From assembly GCA_903870545.1 (NCBI GenBank), contig CAIQDI010000030.1, forward strand, positions 1 to 43,452: a stretch of 43,452 nt of DNA, in the 5' to 3' direction. Every line of letters starts with the position of its first letter. The first letter of the stretch is position 1. The DNA is from an uncultured Pseudomonadota bacterium. Its GTDB lineage: Bacteria; Pseudomonadota; Gammaproteobacteria; Methylococcales; Methylomonadaceae. A model generated the notes under the pieces. It ran no database searches and had not been told where the DNA came from. It saw only the letters and a list, made by a program, of their open reading frames with translations. Positions 14,899 to 23,257 of this stretch are shown piece after piece. The position numbers and the translations under genes were made by a program.

Positions 14899-16239
14899 CT
14901 ACTGAAACAATCGCCCAACATCCATAAACATCGCTATCGACATCAACAACCCCAGAAACACAATACCAATTTTTTGAAAAAAGAGCTGAATTTTTTCCGA
15001 CACGGGCGAGCCTTTCAGCCCTTCAAGTGCGAAGAAAAATAAATGTCCGCCATCTAAAACAGGAATCGGCAATAAATTCAACACGCCCAAACTCACGCTA
15101 ATCAATCCCATGAATTTCAGAAAATGCACCAGCCCCATGTCAGCAGATTGCCCCGCATATTGCGCGATGCTAATCGGGCCACTCAAATTATCGAGCGACG
15201 CTTTGCCCGCAAACATGCGTCCCATCATTTTTAGCGTGGACGTAGCATAATGATAAGTTGTACTGAACGCAGCAGGAATCGCAGCCAATGGCGAAATCGC
15301 ATAATGTACTTGAAGCGATTTCAACAGATTTTCAGGAATTTGTGCCGACGCGCCAATTTTTCCATCCGCATTCGGTGTCAGTGACAAACTCGATTGCACA
15401 CCGTCGCGTTCCACTAAAATTTGCACCGCTTGATTCGGATTCGCTCTGATAATATCGACCCATTGTTGCCATTCTTTCACCACCGTTTCATTAGCGCGAA
15501 GAATCAAATCGCCTTGTTTTAGCCCTGCTAATTTTGCCGCACCATTCTCTAAAACATGACCAATCAAAGGCTGCAACGTTGGCGAAAATAATTTAAAACC
15601 CAACTTTGCATAAAGCGCGTCAGGGTTTTGCGTTTCAGTCATGTCAACGTGCAAGGTTTTAACAATTTGCGTGTCATCACGATTTTTCACTTTGACCGCA
15701 ATATCTGCATCGCCTTCCAACGCTGTTGAAATAATGGCAGACATCGCGCTTGTCCACGTTGGCGTAGGTTCGTCATTGACGGAAATAATTTCGTCGCCTT
15801 CCGAAAAACCGGCATTCGCAGCGAAAGATTGGGCGGACGATTGACCTAAAATCGGTCTAATACCTACTTCGCCAATGACCAAAACACTCCAAAATAACGC
15901 CACCGCCAATGCTAAATTAAAAATTGGGCCAGCGGCAACAATCGCGGTTCGTGCTAAAAGAGATTGTCGATTAAACGAAAAGGCTAAATATTCCGCTTTG
16001 ACTTCGCCTTCACGTTCATCGACCATTTTGACGTAGCCGCCCAACGGAATCAGCGATAAAACGTATTCAGTGGCGTTTGGATTTTGTTGGTATCGCCACA
16101 AAACATTGCCAAAACCAATCGAAAAACGCAGCACTTTCACACCTGCACGTCGCGCCACCCAGAAATGCCCAAATTCATGCACCGTCACTAAAACGCTAAT
16201 GGCGACAATGAAATAAAACAGCGTGTGTAAAAAATTCAT
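14899..16239 (-). CDS. rseP: Inner-membrane zinc metalloprotease RseP
   Basis: Site-2 protease that cleaves anti-sigma factor RseA and signal peptide remnants within the membrane. The ATG at 16239 overlaps the dxr stop by one base (TAATG); an upstream extension is rejected. The first membrane helix carries the zinc motif HEFGH at residues 21-25. Two PDZ domains follow in the middle (AGFSEGDEIISVNDEP and AAKLAGLKQGDLILRANE). Near the end is the third zinc-ligand motif NLLPIPVLDGGH. The length of 446 residues is normal. In most relatives bamA follows; here the palindromic element and dsbC do. Confidence 0.95.
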   Translation of the reverse strand: MNFLHTLFYFIVAISVLVTVHEFGHFWVARRAGVKVLRFSIGFGNVLWRYQQNPNATEYVLSLIPLGGYVKMVDEREGEVKAEYLAFSFNRQSLLARTAIVAAGPIFNLALAVALFWSVLVIGEVGIRPILGQSSAQSFAANAGFSEGDEIISVNDEPTPTWTSAMSAIISTALEGDADIAVKVKNRDDTQIVKTLHVDMTETQNPDALYAKLGFKLFSPTLQPLIGHVLENGAAKLAGLKQGDLILRANETVVKEWQQWVDIIRANPNQAVQILVERDGVQSSLSLTPNADGKIGASAQIPENLLKSLQVHYAISPLAAIPAAFSTTYHYATSTLKMMGRMFAGKASLDNLSGPISIAQYAGQSADMGLVHFLKFMGLISVSLGVLNLLPIPVLDGGHLFFFALEGLKGSPVSEKIQLFFQKIGIVFLGLLMSIAMFMDVGRLFQ

Positions 16240-17423
16240 TAAAATCTCGGTTCGCAAATCAACATTTCCGCTACATCACGAGCATCTTGGTCAACTTCTA
16301 AAATAGTTTCCAAGCTATCAGCTGGTTCCGATTTAATTATTTTCATCGTTTTTTCAATTATCAAAGGAATATCGGTAAAACGAATTTGCTCATTTAAAAA
16401 CGCTTCAACCGCAATTTCATTCGCCGCATTCAAAATTGTTGGCATCGTGCCGCCCGTTTGAATTGCCTCGTAAGCCAAGCGCAAACACGGAAAACGTTGT
16501 AAATCAGCCGGTTCAAAATCCATCTGTTTGACTGCGAAAATATCCAGCGGCGTGGCACCAGATTCAAAACGTTCGGGATACGCCAGCGCGTGAGCAATCG
16601 GAATCCGCATATCAGGACAACCCATTTGCGCCAATACCGTACCGTCAACGTAATCCACCATCGAATGAATCACGCTTTGCGGATGAATTACCACTTGGAT
16701 TTGTTCCGGTTTCAGGTCGAATAACAAACAGGCTTCAATCATTTCCAGCCCTTTATTCATCATGGTGGCGGAATCGACAGAAATCTTTTTTCCCATATCC
16801 CAATTCGGATGCGCGACGGCTTGCGCGGGGGTGACGTGCGCTAATTCGTCTAACGGCAGGGTGCGAAAAGGGCCGCCCGATGCGGTCAATAAAATTCGTC
16901 GCACACCTTTTGCGGACGCGCCCGTTTGATAGGCTGACGGCATACATTGAAAAATCGCGTTGTGTTCGCTATCAATCGGCAACAATTGTGCGCCCGACTT
17001 TTCGACCGCATTCATAAAAATATCGCCCGACATTACCAGAGCTTCTTTGTTGGCGAGCAAAACGGTTTTGCCTGCTTCCGCCGCCGCCAACGTGGGCAAT
17101 AATCCCGCCGCGCCTACAATTGCCGCCATCACCGAATCCACATTCGGCAACGTCGCGACTTCAATCAATGCGTCTGCACCAGACAAAATACGCAAATCGG
17201 CTAACGTTGAATGTTCAATTTTGGTTTTAAATTCTGCCGCTTTTTGTTCATCAACAATGACCACGACTTCGGGCGAATGCGCCAAACATTGCTCATAAAG
17301 CGCGTCGATATTTTTATTCGCGGTCAACGCCACGACGTTGTACAAATTCGAATGCCGCGCCACCACGTCCAACGTGCTAACGCCAATCGAACCCGTTGCG
17401 CCCAGAATGCAAATACCTTTCAT
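16239..17423 (-). CDS. dxr: 1-deoxy-D-xylulose 5-phosphate reductoisomerase
   Basis: Second enzyme of the MEP isoprenoid pathway: converts DXP to MEP with NADPH and a divalent metal. The ATG at 17423 overlaps the cdsA stop (ATGA). The start [17 protein letters not shown] is the NADPH site. [13 protein letters not shown] holds the metal-binding Asp and Glu, and LTASGGPFR is the flexible substrate loop. The length of 394 residues is normal. The product feeds the isoprenyl diphosphates used by UppS two genes upstream. Confidence 0.96.
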   Translation of the reverse strand: MKGICILGATGSIGVSTLDVVARHSNLYNVVALTANKNIDALYEQCLAHSPEVVVIVDEQKAAEFKTKIEHSTLADLRILSGADALIEVATLPNVDSVMAAIVGAAGLLPTLAAAEAGKTVLLANKEALVMSGDIFMNAVEKSGAQLLPIDSEHNAIFQCMPSAYQTGASAKGVRRILLTASGGPFRTLPLDELAHVTPAQAVAHPNWDMGKKISVDSATMMNKGLEMIEACLLFDLKPEQIQVVIHPQSVIHSMVDYVDGTVLAQMGCPDMRIPIAHALAYPERFESGATPLDIFAVKQMDFEPADLQRFPCLRLAYEAIQTGGTMPTILNAANEIAVEAFLNEQIRFTDIPLIIEKTMKIIKSEPADSLETILEVDQDARDVAEMLICEPRF

Positions 17424-18325
17424 GAAAATAGCCCGACAGATTCTAAATAAATTCCCGCATAAAATAGCGGAATAGCGGCACACAAACTGTCAATTCTATC
17501 TAAAATTCCGCCGTGTCCCGGCAATAAATTTCCACTGTCTTTTGCGCCTGCGCGACGCTTGACCACGCTAAAAAATAAATCGCCATAAACTGAAATTAAG
17601 ACGGTTAAAACAGAAAGCAAAATGAAATCTGCGATAATCATTGGTTGTTCAAAACCGTCAATCAAACTCAACGCAATTCCACAAACTATTGCGCTACCCA
17701 ATGCGCCGTACATGCCTTCGACGGTTTTTCCTGGACTAATTTCAGGCGATAATTTGGTTTTCCCCCATTTTTTTCCCACAAAAAAGGCGGTAATATCTGC
17801 GACCCAAATCAAAAGTAAAAAATACATCGTCATTTCTGAGCCAAAAAAAGCGCGTAATCGTGACAAAAACATCCAACTCATCAACAACACAAACCAGCCA
17901 ATTAACGCTTGTTTGAACGGTGATAATTCGAGCTGCAATACGCCTTCCGGTGAATTCCGAATCACCATCATCGTTAATACCCAAAAGAAAACGGCGGGCA
18001 ACGCTAACCATTCTAAAAGTCCGGATTGATTGCGAATATCTTCCATCACAAATTTGAATTTTTCCGCTAAATAATCCATTAACGGAGCCATCGCTTCTAA
18101 CAAATACGTCCACAAATGAATGAACAACATTGCGCCAATTAACGACACGAAAAAAAGTCCGCGCATCTTGAAATGAGTGACTTTGGTGAGATTTAACCAT
18201 TCGTTTGCGCCGAGTAGCACAATAACGGCAATTAAAAGTGAAAAGTAAGTCGAGGGAAGTTCAAACACCGCTAAAACCACCAACGTGGCGAGCAATGTTG
18301 CGGTGATAATGCGCTGTTTTAACAT
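17420..18325 (-). CDS. cdsA: Phosphatidate cytidylyltransferase
   Basis: Integral membrane enzyme making CDP-diacylglycerol from phosphatidic acid and CTP, the branch point of phospholipid synthesis. The 301-residue protein has many hydrophobic helices and the C-terminal CDP-DAG synthase signature: [25 protein letters not shown]. It is somewhat longer than many homologues, with a loop around residues 85-105 between early helices. It overlaps dxr by four bases. Confidence 0.95.
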   Translation of the reverse strand: MLKQRIITATLLATLVVLAVFELPSTYFSLLIAVIVLLGANEWLNLTKVTHFKMRGLFFVSLIGAMLFIHLWTYLLEAMAPLMDYLAEKFKFVMEDIRNQSGLLEWLALPAVFFWVLTMMVIRNSPEGVLQLELSPFKQALIGWFVLLMSWMFLSRLRAFFGSEMTMYFLLLIWVADITAFFVGKKWGKTKLSPEISPGKTVEGMYGALGSAIVCGIALSLIDGFEQPMIIADFILLSVLTVLISVYGDLFFSVVKRRAGAKDSGNLLPGHGGILDRIDSLCAAIPLFYAGIYLESVGLFS

Positions 18326-18346
18326 AAGAATTTGTTTGAAAAAGAT

Positions 18347-19099
18347 TTAAGGAGTGGCAAGCGCGGCAATTTGATCGCCGGTATGCCCAAAACGCCGTTG
18401 TCGGCCTTTAAAACTGGTAATCGCTTCTTCCAAAGCGGCTTGATTGAAATCCGGCCAAAGTGTCGGCGTGAAATAAAATTCGGTGTAAGCGAGTTGCCAA
18501 AGCATAAAATTACTGACGCGCTCTTCGCCGCCGGTGCGAATGAACAAATCGGGTTCGGGCAAATCAGCCAGACAAAGATGTTGATTTAAAACCGTCTCGT
18601 TAATATCGCTAGATTTCAATTCGCCCGTTTCAACTCGTTCCGCAAGACGTTGACAGGCTTGTGTCATATCCCAACGTCCACCGTAATTTGCTGCAATGAC
18701 CAGCGTTAACGCCGTATTATTTTTGGTTTTTTGTTCGCCTTCGTTCATTTTTTGTTGCAACGCCAAATCTAACGCGGTGCGGTCGCCAATGAAACGTAAA
18801 CAAATGTTATTGTTATGCAATTTGTCGATCTCTCTTTCTAACGTGGTTAAAAATAAGCGCATCAATAACGACACTTCAGTTTTCGGGCGATTCCAATTTT
18901 CACTACTAAAGGCAAATAAACTGAGGACATCGCAAGTCGGTTCGGCGGCGCAATATTCGACAATTTTACGCACTGCTTTCACACCTGCACGATGCCCGAC
19001 GGCACGCGGTAAAAAACGTTGCTGCGCCCAACGCCCATTGCCATCCATAATGATGGCAATATGACGGGGGGCGGCTAAATGAATACGTTCAGCAGACAT
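18347..19099 (-). CDS. uppS: Undecaprenyl diphosphate synthase (cis-prenyltransferase)
   Basis: Condenses isopentenyl diphosphates into the C55 carrier for cell-wall synthesis. The 250-residue protein opens with HIAIIMDGNGRWAQQR (P-loop with catalytic Asp) and has FSSENWNRP and the C-terminal signature DLFIRTGGEERVSNFMLWQLAYTE. It lies six bases past frr and 21 bases before cdsA, in the Pseudomonas-type order. Confidence 0.96.
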   Translation of the reverse strand: MSAERIHLAAPRHIAIIMDGNGRWAQQRFLPRAVGHRAGVKAVRKIVEYCAAEPTCDVLSLFAFSSENWNRPKTEVSLLMRLFLTTLEREIDKLHNNNICLRFIGDRTALDLALQQKMNEGEQKTKNNTALTLVIAANYGGRWDMTQACQRLAERVETGELKSSDINETVLNQHLCLADLPEPDLFIRTGGEERVSNFMLWQLAYTEFYFTPTLWPDFNQAALEEAITSFKGRQRRFGHTGDQIAALATP

Positions 19100-19104
19100 T
19101 TTTG

Positions 19105-19662
19105 TTACATCGATAATAAATCAGCTTCTTTAACTTCTAAAAGCTTTTCTACTTCTTTAATGTGTTGATCGGTTAATTTTTGAACTTTATCTTCTACGCC
19201 TTTCGCATCGTCTTCCGAACATTTTTTGTCTTTGACTAAATTTTTAATCGTCGTGTTCGCATCGCGGCGAATGTTGCGAATCGCGACACGTCCATCTTCA
19301 GCGGCATTTTTAACAATTTTGACCAAGCTACGACGGCGTTCTTCCGTTAACATGGGCAACGGAATCCGAATAGTCATGCCGTTTGTCATCGGATTTAAAC
19401 CTAAATCGGATTTCAAAATGGCTTTTTCAATCGCTTGTACCATGCCTTTTTCCCATGGCGTAACGCTCAACATTCGCGCATCTTCAACGACCACATTGGC
19501 AACCTGCGAAAGCGCAGATTCTGTGCCGTAATACGACACCATGATTTGGTCTAATAAACTCGGATGAGCGCGACCGGTGCGAATTTTAGAAAAATCTTGC
19601 TTTAAAGAGTCGATGCTTTTGCCCATTCGTGTGGCAGCATCTTGTTGAATATCGCTAATCAT
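19105..19662 (-). CDS. frr: Ribosome recycling factor
   Basis: Splits post-termination ribosomes together with EF-G. 185 residues, the standard length, with [20 protein letters not shown] and the C-terminal helix region [22 protein letters not shown]. The ATG overlaps the pyrH stop by one base (TAATG), implying coupled translation. Confidence 0.97.
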   Translation of the reverse strand: MISDIQQDAATRMGKSIDSLKQDFSKIRTGRAHPSLLDQIMVSYYGTESALSQVANVVVEDARMLSVTPWEKGMVQAIEKAILKSDLGLNPMTNGMTIRIPLPMLTEERRRSLVKIVKNAAEDGRVAIRNIRRDANTTIKNLVKDKKCSEDDAKGVEDKVQKLTDQHIKEVEKLLEVKEADLLSM

Positions 19663-20387
19663 TAGGGGTTTCCTCGTTCAATAAGAGAGCCTATGGATTG
19701 TCCTGTCATAAGTTTCATCACAGCACCTTGTTCAAAGATATTCATCACCCGCATCGGGACATTATTGTCTCGACATAAAACGAGTGCGGTGGTGTCCATC
19801 ACATTTAAACGTTGATCTAAGGCTTGGTCGTAAGTGAGATAGTCATAAAATTTGGCATCCGCATCTTTGTTGGGATCAGCCGAATAAACGCCTTTTACTT
19901 TGGTGGCTTTAATCATCAATTGAGCGTTAATTTCAATGGCGCGTAAACTCGCCGCTGAATCGGTGGTGAAAAAAGGATTGCCCGTTCCCGCTGCAAAAAT
20001 GACGACACGCCCTTTTTCCAAATGACGAATCGCCCGCCGGCGAATGTAATCTTCACACACTTGATTGATTTTTAACGCTGACATAACCCGCGCAGGTTGC
20101 CCAAGATGTTCGAGCGAGTCTTGCATCGCCAGAGCGTTAATTACCGTGGCAAGCATTCCCATTTGATCACTCGTAACGCGATCTAAACCTTCACTGGCTT
20201 TTTCCGCGCCGCGTAAAATGTTACCGCCGCCAATCACTAAACCGACTTCCACGCCAACATCGCAAAGCTCTTTGATTTCGGTGGCGAGACGTTTCACGGT
20301 ATCCGCGTCAATACTACCGCCCGTTGGACTCATTAACGCTTCACCGCTTAACTTCAATAAAATTCTTTTGCAAATTAGATTAGTCAT
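19662..20387 (-). CDS. pyrH: UMP kinase
   Basis: Phosphorylates UMP to UDP; hexameric amino-acid-kinase-fold enzyme. The 241-residue protein has the start [24 protein letters not shown], and [13 protein letters not shown] in the nucleotide site. It lies between tsf and frr. A pair of palindromic elements occupies the gap to tsf. Confidence 0.97.
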   Translation of the reverse strand: MTNLICKRILLKLSGEALMSPTGGSIDADTVKRLATEIKELCDVGVEVGLVIGGGNILRGAEKASEGLDRVTSDQMGMLATVINALAMQDSLEHLGQPARVMSALKINQVCEDYIRRRAIRHLEKGRVVIFAAGTGNPFFTTDSAASLRAIEINAQLMIKATKVKGVYSADPNKDADAKFYDYLTYDQALDQRLNVMDTTALVLCRDNNVPMRVMNIFEQGAVMKLMTGQSIGSLIERGNP

Positions 20388-20415
20388 ATTTTCTCTGGTG
20401 AAAGGTTTTGAAAAT

Positions 20416-20480
20416 GTAAGAGCGAAAAAATTTTCGTCTCTACCACTCGAAAGTAAGGGCGAAAAATTTTTCGCCCCTAC
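20416..20480. repeat. Two tandem palindromic elements between tsf and pyrH
   Basis: Two 28-base near-palindromes of the form GTA-gGGCGAAAAA/TTTTTCGCCC-TAC lie at 20416-20443 and 20453-20480, nine bases apart. They can each fold alone or pair with each other. The first is more degenerate. They share the GCGAA-TTCGC core with 14824-14875. The position within an operon suggests a role as transcript-stability element, or simple mobility. Confidence 0.85.
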
Positions 20481-20494
20481 TTACACAAATCAAT

Positions 20495-21385
20495 TTATTT
20501 CATTGAATTAACTTGCGCCATCACTTCGGCAGCAAAATCTTCTTCTTTTTTCTCAATGCCTTCGCCCACTTCAAAACGACTGAAACGAATAATGGTGTTG
20601 CCTTTTGACGCGGCTAATTTACCGACCGTTACTTTGTCGTCTTTGATAAAAGGTTGACCGTTTAAAGTCACTTCGGCTAAGAATTTGCTGATACGACCTT
20701 CAACCATTTTCGCAATGATTTCAGCAGGTTTACCGCTTTCAGCCGCTTGTGCAGAGAAAATTTCTTTTTCTTTTTCGATGATGTCCGCAGAAACTTGATC
20801 TTCTGACACACATTGTGGTTTCGTTGCGGCAATGTGCATCGCAACATCTTTGCCTAATTCAGCATCATTCACCGCTAATTCAACGATGACACCGATTTTT
20901 GTGCCGTGCAAATAACACGCGGTGCCGCCTTCTGATTGATATTTTTGAAAACGACGAATAACGATATTTTCGCCCAATTTTGAAATCAAACCACGACGAA
21001 TTTCATCAACCGTAATGCCGTCTTCCAACGGCATGGCGAGCAATTGTTCTTCGGTTTCGATACCGTCATTATTCAACAAAGCGTGCGCCACGTTGTTTAC
21101 AAAGCCCACGAAATCTTCCGCTTTTGCCACGAAATCGGTTTGGCAATTCACGTCAACAATCGCGACATTTTGACCACAATTGCTGACTTTTACGCCGATG
21201 ATACCTTCTGCCGCGATGGTGTTCGATTTTTTGTCCGCTTTCGCTAAACCGGCTTTACGCATATTTTCGATGGCTAATTCCATGTCACCTAGTGAATCCA
21301 CTAAGGCGCGTTTGCATTCCATCATGCCAGAACCGGTGCGTTCGCGTAATTCTTTTACCATTGATGCGTTAATTTCTACAGTCAT
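20495..21385 (-). CDS. tsf: Translation elongation factor Ts
   Basis: Guanine nucleotide exchange factor for EF-Tu. The 296-residue protein has the N-terminal UBA-like module KELRERTGSGMMECKRAL and the exchange-core motif VDVNCQTDFVAK. It is downstream of rpsB as in nearly all bacteria, with a 108-base gap that contains an attenuator-like hairpin. Confidence 0.97.
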   Translation of the reverse strand: MTVEINASMVKELRERTGSGMMECKRALVDSLGDMELAIENMRKAGLAKADKKSNTIAAEGIIGVKVSNCGQNVAIVDVNCQTDFVAKAEDFVGFVNNVAHALLNNDGIETEEQLLAMPLEDGITVDEIRRGLISKLGENIVIRRFQKYQSEGGTACYLHGTKIGVIVELAVNDAELGKDVAMHIAATKPQCVSEDQVSADIIEKEKEIFSAQAAESGKPAEIIAKMVEGRISKFLAEVTLNGQPFIKDDKVTVGKLAASKGNTIIRFSRFEVGEGIEKKEEDFAAEVMAQVNSMK

Positions 21386-21417
21386 TTTTTATCTCTCTAT
21401 TGCTGATATTTATTGTA

Positions 21418-21441
21418 AAAACGCCCCCAAAAGGAGGCGTT
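21418..21441 (-). terminator. Hairpin between rpsB and tsf, possible attenuator
   Basis: On the minus strand AACGCC and GGCGTT pair around a pyrimidine/G-rich loop (with two extra inner G-C pairs), followed by TTTT. It would partly terminate transcripts after rpsB, adjusting the S2 to EF-Ts ratio. Confidence 0.6.
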
Positions 21442-21493
21442 CTTGTTCTAACTTAAAACGGTTAATCTCGCGCGGAGCTTCACTGAAATAAGA

Positions 21494-22240
21494 TTATTCT
21501 GCCGCCGCTTCTTCAACGAAATCGTCAGAATCTACTTTTGCTGAAAAACCTGCAATAGCATTTTTAGCATCTAAAACGGAAGAGGCAGCGGTTTCACAAT
21601 ACAATTTAATCGCGCGAATTGAATCGTCATTACCAGGAATGATGTAATCAATATTGTCTGGTGAATTGTTTGAATCGACGATACCAACAACAGGAATTCC
21701 TAATTTGATTGCTTCAGCAATCGCATTTTTTTCATAGCCAACGTCCAAGACGAAAATGACATCTGGAATGCCTTTCATGTCTTTAATGCCGCCTAAGCTG
21801 CGTTCTAATTTTTCTAATTCACGTTCCATACCTAACGCTTCTTTTTTACCAAAACGTTGATGTAACGAGCCATCTGCTTTCATTGCTTCAAGTTCTTTCA
21901 AACGAGCAATGGATTTTTTAATGGTTTTGAAGTTCGTTAACATGCCGCCTAACCAGCGGTGATTAACGTAAGGCATTCCGCATAATGTCGCTTGTTCAGC
22001 CACGACTTTACGCGCGGCTTTTTTCGTGCCGACAAATAAAACGGTGCCTTTATTGGCAGACATTTGACCCAAATAATTCATTGCGTCATTGAACAAAGGA
22101 AGCGTTTTGTCCAAGTTGATAATGTGAATTTTGCTGCGTGCGCCGAACAAATAGTTCGCCATTTTTGGATTCCAATAACGGGTTTGGTGTCCAAAATGAA
22201 CACCCGCTTCAAGCATTTCGCGCATAGTTACTGCTGCCAT
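21494..22240 (-). CDS. rpsB: 30S ribosomal protein S2
   Basis: The 248-residue S2 protein is recognisable by [48 protein letters not shown] and the late [20 protein letters not shown]. The ATG is preceded by AGGAGAAATAA. It is the first gene of the minus-strand operon that runs to rseP, divergent from map. Confidence 0.98.
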   Translation of the reverse strand: MAAVTMREMLEAGVHFGHQTRYWNPKMANYLFGARSKIHIINLDKTLPLFNDAMNYLGQMSANKGTVLFVGTKKAARKVVAEQATLCGMPYVNHRWLGGMLTNFKTIKKSIARLKELEAMKADGSLHQRFGKKEALGMERELEKLERSLGGIKDMKGIPDVIFVLDVGYEKNAIAEAIKLGIPVVGIVDSNNSPDNIDYIIPGNDDSIRAIKLYCETAASSVLDAKNAIAGFSAKVDSDDFVEEAAAE

Positions 22241-22260
22241 TTATTTCTCCTAAATTGAAT

Positions 22261-22276
22261 TGGGACTGGCTGTCCC
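22261..22276 (-). promoter_or_regulatory. Leader hairpin upstream of rpsB
   Basis: GGGAC and GTCCC pair around a five-base loop just upstream of the rpsB ribosome binding site on the minus strand. Gammaproteobacterial rpsB leaders carry structures bound by S2 for feedback control; this could be part of such a leader. The remaining divergent gap to map (about 210 bases) shows no other clear feature on this strand. Confidence 0.35.
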
Positions 22277-22405
22277 ATTGGGTTACGCCACCGATTATCC
22301 CGTTTAAAAAACTTGTGATTTTACACGAAGCACCCTTTTAAACGTGACGATAAACGTGAGGATTGTTACAAAAATGAACGCGGATTTATAACATGATTCG
22401 CTTTT

Positions 22406-22434
22406 TACAACAAGATGCCTCTGTTAGAATCATC
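22406..22434 (+). promoter_or_regulatory. Possible sigma70 promoter for map-glnD
   Basis: TTTACA followed after 15 bases by TAGAAT lies in the rpsB-map gap, some 50 bases upstream of the map ATG. The spacing is shorter than ideal, so this is a tentative call. Confidence 0.3.
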
Positions 22435-22486
22435 CATTAACTGTAACAACTGTAACTGTGTTCTTAACTACTTAAATTTGGAAACC

Positions 22487-23251
22487 ATGAGTATTATTAT
22501 CAAAACCGAAGTTGAAATTGAAAAAATGCGAACCGTTGGTCGTCTGGCTGCCGACGTGCTGGATATGATTGCACCGCACGTTGTAACGGGCATCACCACG
22601 AATCAATTGAACGACATTTGCCACGATTATATCGTCGATATTCAACAAGCGATTCCGTCGCCGCTCGATTATCGCGGCTTTCCAAAATCAATTTGTACGT
22701 CCGTCAATCATCAGGTTTGTCACGGTATTCCGAGCGATAAAAAGCTGAAATCGGGCGACATTATTAACATCGATATTACGGTCTTAAAAGACGGTTTTCA
22801 TGGCGATACCAGCATGATGTTTTTTATCGGTAAAGTTTCATCACACGCGCAACGCTTGTGTAAAATCACCCACGAAGCGTTATTTTTGGGCATTGAACAA
22901 ATTAAAGCGGGAGCCACGCTCGGTGACATTGGTCACGCGATTCAAACACACGCTGAAGGCAATCGTTATTCAGTGGTGCGTGATTTTTGCGGTCATGGCA
23001 TTGGGCGGGATTTTCACGAAGAACCGCAAGTGTTGCATTACGGTAAAATGGGCGAAGGCACCGTGTTGGAAGCGGGTATGATTTTGACCGTCGAACCGAT
23101 GATTAACCAAGGCAAACACGCCACCAAATCACTCGGCGACGGCTGGACAGAAGTCACGAAAGACCACAGTTTGTCGGCACAATATGAACATACTATTTTG
23201 GTGACACAAACCGGTTACGAAATTTTAACGCTCCGCCAATCTGAACGGTAA
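22487..23251 (+). CDS. map: Methionine aminopeptidase, type I
   Basis: Removes the initiator methionine from nascent proteins. The start is set at the ATG at 22487, where family homology begins (SIIIKTEVEIEKMRTVGRLAADVL); an upstream in-frame ATG at 22415 would add 24 residues rich in Asn and Cys with no family similarity. Metal-binding motifs: DIDITVLKDGFHGDTS, GHGIGRDFHEEP, TVEPMIN and QYEHTILVT. 254 residues, normal for type I. It is divergent from rpsB and six bases before glnD. Confidence 0.96.
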   Translation: MSIIIKTEVEIEKMRTVGRLAADVLDMIAPHVVTGITTNQLNDICHDYIVDIQQAIPSPLDYRGFPKSICTSVNHQVCHGIPSDKKLKSGDIINIDITVLKDGFHGDTSMMFFIGKVSSHAQRLCKITHEALFLGIEQIKAGATLGDIGHAIQTHAEGNRYSVVRDFCGHGIGRDFHEEPQVLHYGKMGEGTVLEAGMILTVEPMINQGKHATKSLGDGWTEVTKDHSLSAQYEHTILVTQTGYEILTLRQSER

Positions 23252-23257
23252 ACCCTT

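Noticed and set aside
22415-22486. In-frame N-terminal extension of map
   Set aside because: The extra 24 residues are Asn/Cys-rich, match no methionine aminopeptidase, and overlap the likely promoter; the ATG at 22487 fits the family start.
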